Origin: Candidatus Nomurabacteria bacterium
GTDB taxonomy: Bacteria; Patescibacteriota; Minisyncoccia; Phycocordibacterales; UBA10002
Direction: 5' to 3'
Length of the DNA stretch: 32,118 nt
NCBI GenBank assembly: GCA_943349725.1
Contig: CALQZP010000004.1
Span: 1-32,118 of the forward strand
How positions within the stretch are numbered: the first letter of the stretch is position 1; every line of letters starts with the position of its first letter. This document shows, piece by piece, positions 15,948 through 22,375 of this stretch. Made by a program: the position numbers and the translations under genes. The notes beneath the pieces are model-generated. The model did no database searches. It was not told where the DNA came from and saw only the letters and a list, made by a program, of their open reading frames with translations.

Positions 15948-16586
15948 TTATAGTGCTGGCTTCAGCACCACCACCTCCCCTTCCTTCCCTTCCAAATCTT
16001 TCTTCTTGATAGTAAGCTTTTCCTGCATTTCGGCTTTTTCTTCTCCCGCTTCCTTTAAAAACTGCTTGAGGGACCCCGCAGCTCCAAGACCTTCAAAGTG
16101 CATGGGGATAACAAGGTGCGGTTCCAGCGTTACCGATAGTTTCTCCGCAAATGAAGGAGTAAGCACACCGTCACCACCAATCGGAACGAAAAGAATATCC
16201 ACTTCATCAAGCTCCTCTTTAAGTTCGGAAGGAAGCTCGGGGGAAGAAAGCGCTCCAAGGAAACAGAGCTTCATACCTTCAAGGTCAACGGTGTAAACCG
16301 TATTTATTCTTTTCTCGCCATCAAAAAGAGACTCGGTCGGAAACCCTCGCACTACCACGCCCTTTATCTCATACTCGCCGGGACCCGATATAACAAACGG
16401 TGCACGGCCACTGTGCCCAACCTGCTCAGCTCCATTCATATCGGGATGGTTGAGACTGACGAGCGCGACATCCGCGCCGAAGCGCGACGCTTTAAGCTTG
16501 GAATCCTTTGACGGCGGGTTGAAAGCAAGCACAGTATCGCCGAACTGAACCTTAATGAATTCTCCTCCGAGGTAAGTGATAATCAT
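15948..16586 (-). CDS. UlaG-like MBL-fold protein with degenerate metal site
   Basis: 212 residues. The order of motifs follows UlaG-like metallo-beta-lactamase-fold hydrolases: MIITYLGGEFIKVQFGDTVLAFNPP, then LVSLNHPDMNG where a functional enzyme would have HxHxDH, GPGEYEIKGVVVRG, LGALSSPELPSELKEELDEVDILFVPIGGDGVLTPSFAEKL and LVIPMHF near the C-terminus. Only one His and the Asp of the first metal motif remain, so activity may be lost or altered. A Lys/Glu-rich tail follows. The substrate is unknown. The gene is divergent from rpsA, with repeat words between them. Confidence 0.82.
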   Translation of the reverse strand: MIITYLGGEFIKVQFGDTVLAFNPPSKDSKLKASRFGADVALVSLNHPDMNGAEQVGHSGRAPFVISGPGEYEIKGVVVRGFPTESLFDGEKRINTVYTVDLEGMKLCFLGALSSPELPSELKEELDEVDILFVPIGGDGVLTPSFAEKLSVTLEPHLVIPMHFEGLGAAGSLKQFLKEAGEEKAEMQEKLTIKKKDLEGKEGEVVVLKPAL

Positions 16587-16722
16587 AAGAAATAGTAAGT
16601 AGAAAGTAGTTAGTAGTAAGTAGAAAAAATAACGTCGGACGAGAACAGTATAGCAAATATAATTGAATTATGAAGTATACATTATGAAGTATGCTTAATT
16701 ACGAATTCTTAATTCCATATTC
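16587..16722. repeat. AGTAAGTAG and ATTATGAAGTAT word tracts
   Basis: AGAAATAGTAAGTAGAAAGTAGTTAGTAG words (16587-16627), then GAATTATGAAGTATACATTATGAAGTATG words (16662-16720). No gene is seen in 16587-16875. Confidence 0.7.
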
Positions 16723-16723
16723 T

Positions 16724-16755
16724 GGGGCTGAGAAGTGGACATTCTGCCCCTTTTT
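16724..16755 (+). terminator. Terminator-like hairpin overlapping the rpsA promoter
   Basis: GGGGC...AGAA...TTCT-GCCCC followed by TTTTT. No plus-strand gene lies just upstream, so it may insulate rpsA from read-through. Confidence 0.6.
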
Positions 16756-16764
16756 AGGTATACT
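16736..16764 (+). promoter_or_regulatory. Probable rpsA promoter
   Basis: TGGACA 16736-16741, a 17-nt spacer, TATACT 16759-16764. This leaves a leader of about 105 nt containing small hairpins (GTCC-GTTTTT-GGAC, AGGA-AATAA-TCCT) and no Shine-Dalgarno before ATG 16876, reminiscent of autoregulated S1 leaders. Confidence 0.6.
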
Positions 16765-16875
16765 TCTGCCCACGTCCGTTTTTGGACTTTATTAACAACC
16801 TGTCAGGAAATAATCCTTTGCCAAGCCTTCGGTTTACTATCTGGCTAAGAGTTTCCCGACATATTTATTACACGT

Positions 16876-18018
16876 ATGGACGATACGAATATCATTCCTC
16901 CCGTCATCATGACGGAAGAAGAAGCAGAAGCGGCTGCCGAGGCAGCCAAGCAAAACGAGAAGCTTATGAGCAAGCTCATGAGTGGCGTGAAGAACCCTCC
17001 CTCCGTTGGAGACCTTATTGAGGGAACGGTTATCGCCTCGTCTCACGGACGAGTGTATATTGACCTCCCGCCGTTTGGAACGGGTATTATCTACGGTCGC
17101 GAGTACATCAACGCGCGCGATGTCATCAAGAAGATTACCCCCGGCGACACCATTGCGGCCAAAATCGTGGATTTTGAAAATCCCGATGGCTACATTGAGC
17201 TTTCGCTCAAGGAAGCTCGCCAAGCGCTTATCTGGAGTGAAGCTGAGTCGGCTATTCGCGAAAAGAAGGTCTTTGAGCTTCCGGTAAAGGAAGCGAACAA
17301 AGGCGGTCTTATTATGGACTGGCAGTCTATTGCAGGTTTCCTTCCCGCCTCACAGCTCAAGGCCGACCACTACCCTCGCGTGCCAGATGGCGACAAGGAC
17401 AAGATTTTTGACGAGCTCAAGAAGCTAGTCGGTGAGAAACTCCAGGTCACGATTATTTCCGCCATTCCAAAGGAGGGAAAACTCATCTTCTCCGAGAAGA
17501 GCACCACCGAGAAGGAGCGCGAGAAGATTATCGGAAAGTACAATGTGGGCGACGAACTTCCTGGCGAAGTGACCGGACTCGTTGATTTTGGCGCATTCGT
17601 CAAGATTGAAGATGGTCTTGAGGGACTGGTGCACATTTCCGAAATTGATTGGGCGCTCGTTGAAGACCCACGCAAACTCTACAAAGTTGGCGATAAGGTG
17701 AAGGTCAAAATTATTGAAATCAAAGAAGGAAAAATCTCTCTGTCGCTCAAGGCGCTGAAGCCAAACCCTTGGGTAGAAGCGGGAGCAAAGTACAAGAAGG
17801 ACGATGTGGTGAAGGGTGTCGTGATCAAGTTCAACAAGCACGGCGCGCTTGCCTCAATTGAGGAAGGTGTCGCGGGACTGGTGCACATTTCAGAATTTGG
17901 CAGTGAAGACAAACTTCGCCGCAACCTTGAGCTCGGCAAGACCTACGCGTTCAAGATTACCCTCTTTGACGCCAAGGAGCAGAAGATGGCCCTCTCGTTT
18001 GTCGGAGAAAAAAAATAG
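16876..18018 (+). CDS. rpsA: 30S ribosomal protein S1, four S1 domains
   Basis: 380 residues. An acidic N-terminal extension (about 1-35) is followed by four OB-fold S1 repeats at about 42-112, 125-210, 221-296 and 308-378. The third has the hallmark GLVDFGAFVKIEDGLEGLVHISEI, the fourth NKHGALASIEEGVAGLVHISEF. S1 binds mRNA on the 30S subunit and helps load mRNAs that lack a Shine-Dalgarno. That suits a window where several genes have weak or no ribosome binding sites. Four domains is the short form; proteobacterial S1 has six. It is a single gene with its own terminator. Confidence 0.95.
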   Translation: MDDTNIIPPVIMTEEEAEAAAEAAKQNEKLMSKLMSGVKNPPSVGDLIEGTVIASSHGRVYIDLPPFGTGIIYGREYINARDVIKKITPGDTIAAKIVDFENPDGYIELSLKEARQALIWSEAESAIREKKVFELPVKEANKGGLIMDWQSIAGFLPASQLKADHYPRVPDGDKDKIFDELKKLVGEKLQVTIISAIPKEGKLIFSEKSTTEKEREKIIGKYNVGDELPGEVTGLVDFGAFVKIEDGLEGLVHISEIDWALVEDPRKLYKVGDKVKVKIIEIKEGKISLSLKALKPNPWVEAGAKYKKDDVVKGVVIKFNKHGALASIEEGVAGLVHISEFGSEDKLRRNLELGKTYAFKITLFDAKEQKMALSFVGEKK

Positions 18019-18051
18019 GCCCTAGGTTTTAGGCACTAGGCTCTAGGAAAG

Positions 18052-18086
18052 AAAAACCGCCCCGACTTCTGTCGCGGCGGTTTTTG
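18052..18086 (+). terminator. Rho-independent terminator of rpsA
   Basis: AAAACCGCC-C-CGAC, TTCT loop, GTCG-C-GGCGGTTTTT. Preceded by CCTAGGTTTTAGGCACTAGG words. Confidence 0.92.
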
Positions 18087-18135
18087 CTAACCACTATGAC
18101 CTTTCGCCACCCTTTATTACCGCCCTACAACCATC

Positions 18136-18187
18136 AACCTCAAAATACCACTTATTTGCGGTCGCGGATAAGTGGTATTTTGAGGTT
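18136..18187. repeat. Perfect 20-bp inverted repeat, 12-nt loop
   Basis: Positions 18136-18155 pair exactly with 18168-18187; the loop is TTGCGGTCGCGG. The right arm ends 2 nt before a -35 box, so it may be an operator or an end of a small mobile or RNA element. There is no T run. Confidence 0.85.
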
Positions 18188-18189
18188 CC

Positions 18190-18217
18190 TTGACAATACT
18201 TCGGGTACTGCTATCCT
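18190..18217 (+). promoter_or_regulatory. Promoter of a short transcription unit
   Basis: TTGACA 18190-18195, a 16-nt spacer, TATCCT 18212-18217. Confidence 0.65.
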
Positions 18218-18223
18218 AAAGAA

Positions 18224-18352
18224 GCAATGACACACGCACCGCAAAAAGGAATGATTATGTCTATGATGAAAAACTGCCCCAAAGGCTGATTTTTGCGTTG
18301 AACCACTTTTCCACGACTTCAAAACAAAAACCAGCCAATGAGCTGGTTTTTT
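18224..18352 (+). ncRNA. Short transcript with a possible 20-codon ORF
   Basis: A complete miniature unit: a promoter, about 130 nt of sequence, and a clear intrinsic terminator (AACCAGC-CAATGA-GCTGGTT with T run, 18326-18352). It can encode a Met-rich 20-residue peptide from ATG 18227 to TGA 18289, or its last ten residues (MSMMKNCPKG) from an ATG preceded by AAAAAGGA. It may be a small regulatory RNA, a leader peptide or a real microprotein. No known RNA family is recognised. It lies 87 nt upstream of the DUF62-like gene. Confidence 0.5.
18326..18352 (+). terminator. Rho-independent terminator of the short unit
   Basis: AAAAACCAGC, CAATGA loop, GCTGGTTTTTT. Confidence 0.88.
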
Positions 18353-18438
18353 CGTTGTACGAAATCTAAAAGTCGCAGTGACTTACGTTCGCCCATGGCG
18401 AGCTAAATCGGTCTTTGACAACTACAGACAAGCTACTT

Positions 18439-19317
18439 ATGAGTACCCACAACCTCAATCGGATACTTCACCCACACATTCAGAACTTCACCCAAGACCT
18501 CGGATTCTCTATTTCTGGAATAAACGACTGTTTTCTTTGTCCCGATGCACTCCAGCGATCTGAAGACCGATACATCGGTATCTTCGGCTCGAGGCCGTCC
18601 TGTCGTGGTGTTGCGGATGATATCATCGCCGCATGCGCCGCTCTCGCCGTACTCGATGCCAAACGCGGAGCCCCAACGGTGATAAACATCAATGCGGCCC
18701 CCCGTGGAACAAAAGTTCAGAGCCTCGTCGCGGAAAAACCCGCAAACGGAACGCCGTTTGGTTTTGTCAGATTCGGCGGAACACTCATCACTTCGACCCT
18801 CAAAGGTTACGAGCTTTCGCTGGTTAAAAAGTTCTTCGGCCTGAAGAAACTTTGTTTGCTCGACATTCCCGCCGTCATGGAGTACATGGTCAAGCTCGGA
18901 CGAGTTTCGGAGGACCATGCGGAACACGTCTGCAACACCCAGTTCAGGAGCTTCGAGTTCCAGCCTGACGTCGCCGCCTGGCTCTGGGCAAAAGAAGAGT
19001 TGCCTTTTACCGAGGTATCAGCAGATACGATTCCCGATATGCCGAGAATCGTGTGGAAAATCGATAACTTCGGCAACTGCTGCACGACCCTTCACCGTTC
19101 CGAGGTTTCGGAGTTGGATGGACAAATCGCGACAAAGTGGGGAGCTCTTCCTTATTACAAGCGCCTTGCCGATGTACCGAGTGGCAGGGTGGCTGTCGTA
19201 TCAGGAAGCTCTGGATTTGGGTTCGGTCCTCGGAACCGCTTTCTTGAAATCATGGTTGGCGGCATGGGAAGGGCCTCAGAGAAACTTGATATCAAAGTCG
19301 GGGAAACCGTCCTGTAG
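18439..19317 (+). CDS. Divergent SAM hydrolase / DUF62-like protein
   Basis: 292 residues from ATG 18439; an in-frame TTG at 18415 would add eight. The C-terminal half resembles SAM hydroxide adenosyltransferases (DUF62): IVWKIDNFGNCCTTL aligns with the (I/V)D-x-FGN-(L/C)-x-T motif, and SSGFGFGPRNRFLEIMVGGMGRASEKLDIKVGETV with the closing NSSGxLEIAVxxGxAxxxLGLKVGD segment. TVININAAPRG may correspond to the VVDPGVG segment and GFVRFGGTLITSTL to VAPDNGLL; the classical catalytic residues are not plainly conserved, so the activity is uncertain. Eight Cys are present. It is flanked by small transcription units on both sides, and metK, whose product SAM would be its substrate, is 4 kb away. An unrelated fold remains possible. 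Confidence 0.62.
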   Translation: MSTHNLNRILHPHIQNFTQDLGFSISGINDCFLCPDALQRSEDRYIGIFGSRPSCRGVADDIIAACAALAVLDAKRGAPTVININAAPRGTKVQSLVAEKPANGTPFGFVRFGGTLITSTLKGYELSLVKKFFGLKKLCLLDIPAVMEYMVKLGRVSEDHAEHVCNTQFRSFEFQPDVAAWLWAKEELPFTEVSADTIPDMPRIVWKIDNFGNCCTTLHRSEVSELDGQIATKWGALPYYKRLADVPSGRVAVVSGSSGFGFGPRNRFLEIMVGGMGRASEKLDIKVGETVL

Positions 19318-19340
19318 CCGGTAAATGCTAGATTTTGCAC

Positions 19341-19374
19341 GCCGCCTCGGCTCTCAAACCGAGGCGGCTTTTTG
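19341..19374 (+). terminator. Rho-independent terminator of the DUF62-like gene
   Basis: GCCGCCTCGG, CTCTCAAA loop, CCGAGGCGGC, T run. Confidence 0.95.
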
Positions 19375-19402
19375 TTGACAGAGGCCTAAACCGGCGTAGA
19401 AT
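19375..19402 (+). promoter_or_regulatory. Promoter of small RNA candidate A
   Basis: TTGACA 19375-19380, a 16-nt spacer, TAGAAT 19397-19402, starting within the T run of the preceding terminator. Confidence 0.72.
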
Positions 19403-19408
19403 GACCAT

Positions 19409-19626
19409 GTCAGTTCTTGTCTTGGTCAGATTTTAGCCGAGGCCGTAGTTTCGTATAAATTTCTTCAGCGGGGTTCCCCACCCCCACTTAAACCTCGCCA
19501 GGTTTTCCTAAATTTATACATTTCTGCGGTCTCGGTTAATTTCTCGATCCCTTAGTCGACGTTCAGACGGTTTTGCACTTGGAGTTCTCAAGCTCATTTT
19601 GCATGCTGTCTGTCCGTCGGCTTTTT
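19409..19626 (+). ncRNA. Structured small RNA candidate A (about 215 nt)
   Basis: The unit has a promoter, a long rod-like fold and a terminator. Pairings seen: 19428-19445 with 19527-19544 (18 nt, mismatches and G-U pairs); a symmetrical 7/7-nt internal loop; GTATAAATTT 19453-19462 with AAATTTATAC 19510-19519; and GCGGGG with CCTCGC near the tip. The 3' hairpin CGACG-CAGAC (19557-19568) pairs with GTCTG-CGTCG (19608-19619), followed by a T run. No tmRNA, RNase P, or SRP signature is seen. A rod with an internal bubble is loosely 6S-like, but I would not call it 6S. A short peptide (MSVLVLVRF) could start just after the promoter. Confidence 0.6.
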
Positions 19627-19627
19627 G

Positions 19628-19655
19628 TTGACAGCGTAAATAGTCGGTGTACACT
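19628..19655 (+). promoter_or_regulatory. Promoter of small RNA candidate B
   Basis: TTGACA 19628-19633, a 16-nt spacer, TACACT 19650-19655; same spacing and same position relative to the preceding T run as promoter A. Confidence 0.7.
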
Positions 19656-19661
19656 GGCCGT

Positions 19662-19865
19662 GTAAAAGTTCACCGGGACGAGGCTAGACAGACTCATGGC
19701 GTATCCTTCAAGTGGGATTCCTCATCTCCAACATGTCAGTACGCCAACGAAGGCTTTGGTTTTCGTTCCGTGGCGGCCGGCGCGGCAGACAGCAAAAAGT
19801 ACATACGTCAGGTAACCCACTATTTTTTACCTCACTAGTGTATGCTGTCTGTCCGCCGGTTTTTT
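19662..19865 (+). ncRNA. Structured small RNA candidate B (about 205 nt)
   Basis: Second unit in tandem with candidate A. TGGCGTA and TACGCCA enclose a domain in 19697-19746. AACGAA/TTCGTT forms a local hairpin. The 3' terminator stem CCGGCG + CAGACAGCA (19777-19794) pairs with TGCTGTCTG + CGCCGG (19843-19859), with an inner AGGTAA/TTACCT hairpin, then six T. The 3' arm TGCTGTCTGTCCG(T/C)CGG is shared with candidate A, so the two are related at least in their ends. Open frames through the region have no plausible start signals. Confidence 0.58.
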
Positions 19866-19885
19866 CTTTGGCGTGTTTGTGCGGT

Positions 19886-19896
19886 ATAGTGTAGCG
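19886..19896 (+). promoter_or_regulatory. -10 box for a leaderless start
   Basis: TATAGT (about 19885-19890) followed 6 nt later by ATG 19897; no clear -35 and no Shine-Dalgarno. Confidence 0.45.
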
Positions 19897-20316
19897 ATGG
19901 CACCCCCCCAAAAAACCGTGCTGGTGTTCGGGACCTTTGACGGACTACACGACGGACATCGCTTTTTCTTGACCGAGGCGAAACGCCTCGGAAATAAACT
20001 TATCGTGTCGGTCGCGACCGATGAGGTGGTCGCGAAGTTCAAGGGTCACGCCCCGAAACAGCATCTGGAGGAACGCTTGCAAACACTTGAGGCGAGCGGG
20101 CTTGTGGACCTTGCCGTTGCGGGGGACAGAGTGCTTGGTGGGTGGGGGGCGATACGCGTCTGGAAGCCAGATATCGTCGCTGTCGGCTACGACCAAACGC
20201 ACCTCGCCGAAACGCTCCAAAAGTTTATCACCACCGAAAAACTTTCTTTAAAAATTGTGCCAATTAAAGCACTTGAACCCACCCGTCTGCACTCCAGTTT
20301 GCTCCCAGGGAAATAG
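19897..20316 (+). CDS. Cytidylyltransferase-like nucleotidyltransferase
   Basis: 139 residues, the usual size for a single-domain enzyme. The N-terminus has VLVFGTFDGLHDGHRFFLTEAKRLG with the HxGH motif (HDGH), which binds the triphosphate in this superfamily. VSVATDEVVAKFKG follows, and VWKPDIVAVGYDQ is the typical fourth strand. The C-terminal ISSTxxR signature appears only loosely, as PTRLHSSLL. It resembles TagD (glycerol-3-phosphate cytidylyltransferase) and archaeal FAD-synthetase-type proteins; the exact substrate cannot be assigned. The upstream GTG at 19873 is rejected because it lies before the -10 box. Confidence 0.88.
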   Translation: MAPPQKTVLVFGTFDGLHDGHRFFLTEAKRLGNKLIVSVATDEVVAKFKGHAPKQHLEERLQTLEASGLVDLAVAGDRVLGGWGAIRVWKPDIVAVGYDQTHLAETLQKFITTEKLSLKIVPIKALEPTRLHSSLLPGK

Positions 20317-20365
20317 CTTACCTCACCATCGAATGTTGAGGGAGATACGCGTGGTCTAATTTTGT

Positions 20366-20635
20366 CTACTCTGGTTCCTCTGTCTTGAGCAGACGGACGA
20401 GGTAGACCGAAAGCGCGACCACAATGACGCTGATGAGAACCGCATACACAAACTTCGCGGGAATGCTGTCCTTCCCGAGCGGAAAGAGATACTCAATGAG
20501 CGCTTTGATGGCGTCGTTCCAGGCGAGACCGGCCACGAGCCCAAGGCCCCCCGTAATAAATCCGAGCGTCCGCTCCCGCACTTCCTTCCGAAGTGCCTTC
20601 CCTTCTTCTTTTACTTTTTCAAAAACTGGCTCCAC
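20366..20635 (-). CDS. DUF5654-like two-helix membrane protein
   Basis: 89 residues from a GTG start; no internal Met is available. A charged amphipathic N-terminus (EPVFEKVKEEGKALRKEVRERT) leads into helix 1, LGFITGGLGLVAGLAWNDAIKALI, and helix 2, IPAKFVYAVLISVIVVALSVYLVRLL. The VAGLAWNDAI stretch is typical of this uncharacterised small family, common in CPR and archaea. A TATAAT seven nt before the GTG suggests a leaderless mRNA. It follows the HicB-like gene by 8 nt. Confidence 0.8.
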   Translation of the reverse strand: MEPVFEKVKEEGKALRKEVRERTLGFITGGLGLVAGLAWNDAIKALIEYLFPLGKDSIPAKFVYAVLISVIVVALSVYLVRLLKTEEPE

Positions 20636-20643
20636 GCGGATGA

Positions 20644-20841
20644 TTATAAGTTATAAGTGAAAAGTTTTAAGTTAAGAAATGAATTTTCAAAGACTTCTTG
20701 AAGTTCTTTTTTGCATGCTGGAAGTGTCCGTGTGTTTGCCCAGACACCCCGAACACCCAAGATATCGCCAAAATACGTCCCGTCGGGAAGTCGTTTGAAT
20801 CGAGCCTTTTGCATTTGTTTGAGTATGTAGTGGCTAAGCAT
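20644..20841 (-). CDS. Orphan HicB-like protein
   Basis: 65 residues. YILKQMQKARFKRLPDGTYFGDILGVRGVWANTRTLPACKKELQEVFENSF matches the partial RNase-H-like fold of HicB antitoxins (A-x-Y/F-x-x-L-x-DG-x-Y...I-x-G-x-x-GVWA-x-x-x-T...C-x-x-EL). There is no DNA-binding extension and no HicA toxin next to it. The last ten residues are encoded by repeat words (TTATAAGTTATAAG). Solitary HicB-like proteins are frequent, so a toxin-antitoxin role should not be assumed. Confidence 0.75.
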   Translation of the reverse strand: MLSHYILKQMQKARFKRLPDGTYFGDILGVRGVWANTRTLPACKKELQEVFENSFLNLKLFTYNL

Positions 20842-20869
20842 AGGCGCAGTATACCATTTATTCGTATAT

Positions 20870-20947
20870 CTAACTACTAATGTCTAACGTCTACTGTCTA
20901 TTTTTCTACTGTCTACTTGTCTAATGTCTAACCTCTACTGTCTATTC
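20870..20947. repeat. TGTCTAACGTCTACTGTCTA word tract
   Basis: Seven or more near-copies of (A/T)(C/G)TGTCTA(A/C)(C/T)-type words between the HicB-like gene and the HAD gene. Confidence 0.75.
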
Positions 20948-21634
20948 TCACTGAATCTTATAAATAACGTCTTTGCGTTCAACAGTAACGGACCATCCAC
21001 TACGCTTCGCGTGAGCGAACAGTTTCGCGTTCGGATTGAAGCAAATCGGCTCACCGACCAGTTCCAGAAACGGAATGTCACTTTCGGTATCGCCTACTCC
21101 GATGGAACCTTTAAGCGTAAGCCCTTCTTTCGCGACTGCGTGCTGCACAACTGCCGCCTTGTTGAGCATAAAAGTCTCCTCCGTAATTTTTCCGGTAAAC
21201 CGCTCCGTAGGACCTGTTTCGTAAATGAGCCCGTACACCTTGTTAAATCCGAGACGTTTGCAGAAATGGTCGAGTACACTCTTTGGCGAATGCGAGACGG
21301 CGAGCAAAAAGTAATCTTTTTTCTTGAGGTCCTTGATGAGGTCGCGGGTAAAGCGGTATACGCGGTCCTTCTGGTCCGCAACCACCTCCTCGCCAATACG
21401 ACTAAAGTCGGCGTACTCCACGCCCTTGATGTTCTGCACGAACACTTTTACGACCGCCATAATATACTCTTCATAGCTTCCCTTACGGTCCAGCCACGCC
21501 TGCTTCTGCCTCGCGAACTCCTGCGCTTTCTGCTTGCTGAAAATACCCTCCTCGATCAGCCTATCCACAATTTGGATAAGGAGACTTGAACGGAAAATGG
21601 TTCCGTCTATATCAAAAATAGCGACTTTTTGCAT
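20948..21634 (-). CDS. HAD-IB family phosphatase (SerB-like)
   Basis: 228 residues from ATG 21634, which has the ribosome binding site AAAGGTAGAGG; a GTG at 21652 would add six residues. Motif I is AIFDIDGTIF (nucleophile Asp and acid Asp). The cap is helical (SLLIQIVDRLIEEGIFSKQKAQEFARQK). Motif II is LLAVSHSP, a Lys follows in the TGKITEE region, and motif IV is GSIGVGDTESDIPFLE. This order is typical of the HAD-IB subfamily that includes phosphoserine phosphatase-like and lysophosphatidate-type enzymes. The substrate is unknown. A single gene, no operon partner visible. Confidence 0.92.
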   Translation of the reverse strand: MQKVAIFDIDGTIFRSSLLIQIVDRLIEEGIFSKQKAQEFARQKQAWLDRKGSYEEYIMAVVKVFVQNIKGVEYADFSRIGEEVVADQKDRVYRFTRDLIKDLKKKDYFLLAVSHSPKSVLDHFCKRLGFNKVYGLIYETGPTERFTGKITEETFMLNKAAVVQHAVAKEGLTLKGSIGVGDTESDIPFLELVGEPICFNPNAKLFAHAKRSGWSVTVERKDVIYKIQ

Positions 21635-21724
21635 ACCTCTACCTTTACACAAAAAACCCGGCGTGTACAGCGTCCTTGACTATACCAAACCGAGAAGTAA
21701 GCTGTGGAAAGAGGAGAACTACTT

Positions 21725-22195
21725 ATGAAAAATTCGGAAACTGCGGATGATTCCCTACCCAGCGTGCTCATTTACACATCATGGAACGAAACGTGCGCGG
21801 TAGAAATGCAACTTGCCGGACGTTGTCGCCGTCTCAAGGTGTTCAGTCGGGCAGATACTCTTTTGCGCTTCATGGGGGGCGCTGGTGCCACCTATGAAAT
21901 CATTCTTCTCATTTCACACACAGGGCGATGCACCGAGAAACTTTCTGCACGGCTTAGCCAGATGCAAAAAAGTGGCGTATGCATCACACTTCTGGTTGAG
22001 GAACCCGATCCTTTTTACGGTTTTTTTGACGGCGTCACTCACGAGCCGGTGTGCAGTGAAGAAGCATTTTTCGCGCCTGTCTCGGAGAATATCTTTTCCC
22101 GCCTTTACACCTCCTATGATTGGCGACGGCTCCTTGAAGTGGCGAAGAGGATACACTCAGGCAGCGTGATGCTTCTCCGAGCGCCTCTCAATTGA
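21725..22195 (+). CDS. Hypothetical protein with receiver-like fold
   Basis: 156 residues from ATG 21725, preceded by AGAGGAGA (good ribosome binding site). The pattern of short strands and helices (SVLIYTSW, EIILLISHTG, KSGVCITLLVEE) suggests a Rossmann- or receiver-like alpha/beta fold, but no phosphoacceptor Asp-Lys set is clear. It is followed by FFDGVTHEP and a helical C-terminus. Five Cys. Its own terminator follows. I do not recognise the family. Confidence 0.72.
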   Translation: MKNSETADDSLPSVLIYTSWNETCAVEMQLAGRCRRLKVFSRADTLLRFMGGAGATYEIILLISHTGRCTEKLSARLSQMQKSGVCITLLVEEPDPFYGFFDGVTHEPVCSEEAFFAPVSENIFSRLYTSYDWRRLLEVAKRIHSGSVMLLRAPLN

Positions 22196-22218
22196 AGGTA
22201 GTGTTCTTAACCAAACGC

Positions 22219-22252
22219 AAAGGCGCCGTGATGCTCACGGCGCCTTTTTTGT
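22219..22252 (+). terminator. Rho-independent terminator after 21725-22195
   Basis: AAGGCGCCGTGA, TGC loop, TCACGGCGCCTT, T run. Confidence 0.95.
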
Positions 22253-22255
22253 ATC

Positions 22256-22375
22256 TCGTTCGTTCCTCTCTTTCTTTGTTCGTATCTTGTTCGTCTTTTC
22301 TTGGTTCGTACAGATTCGTATTCTGTTTTTGTTCGTATCTTGTTCGTATTCTGTTCGTACCCTTTCGTATTATAT
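22256..22375. repeat. TTCGTATCTTGTTCGT word tract
   Basis: About ten near-copies of (G)TTCGTAT(C/T)(T/C)TG words between the terminator and the metK stop codon. Confidence 0.8.

Noticed and set aside
19409-19626. 6S RNA or tmRNA
   Set aside because: A rod with an internal loop is loosely 6S-like, but no conserved sequence, no tRNA-like domain and no tag frame are visible.
19647-19894. Short open frames in small RNA candidate B
   Set aside because: They overlap each other in different frames, lack start signals, and run through terminator stems.
20644-20841. HicAB toxin-antitoxin module
   Set aside because: Only a HicB-like protein is present; the adjacent gene is a DUF5654-like membrane protein, not HicA.
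20924-21589. Plus-strand frame of 221 codons
   Set aside because: Shadow of the HAD phosphatase gene; begins in repeat words.
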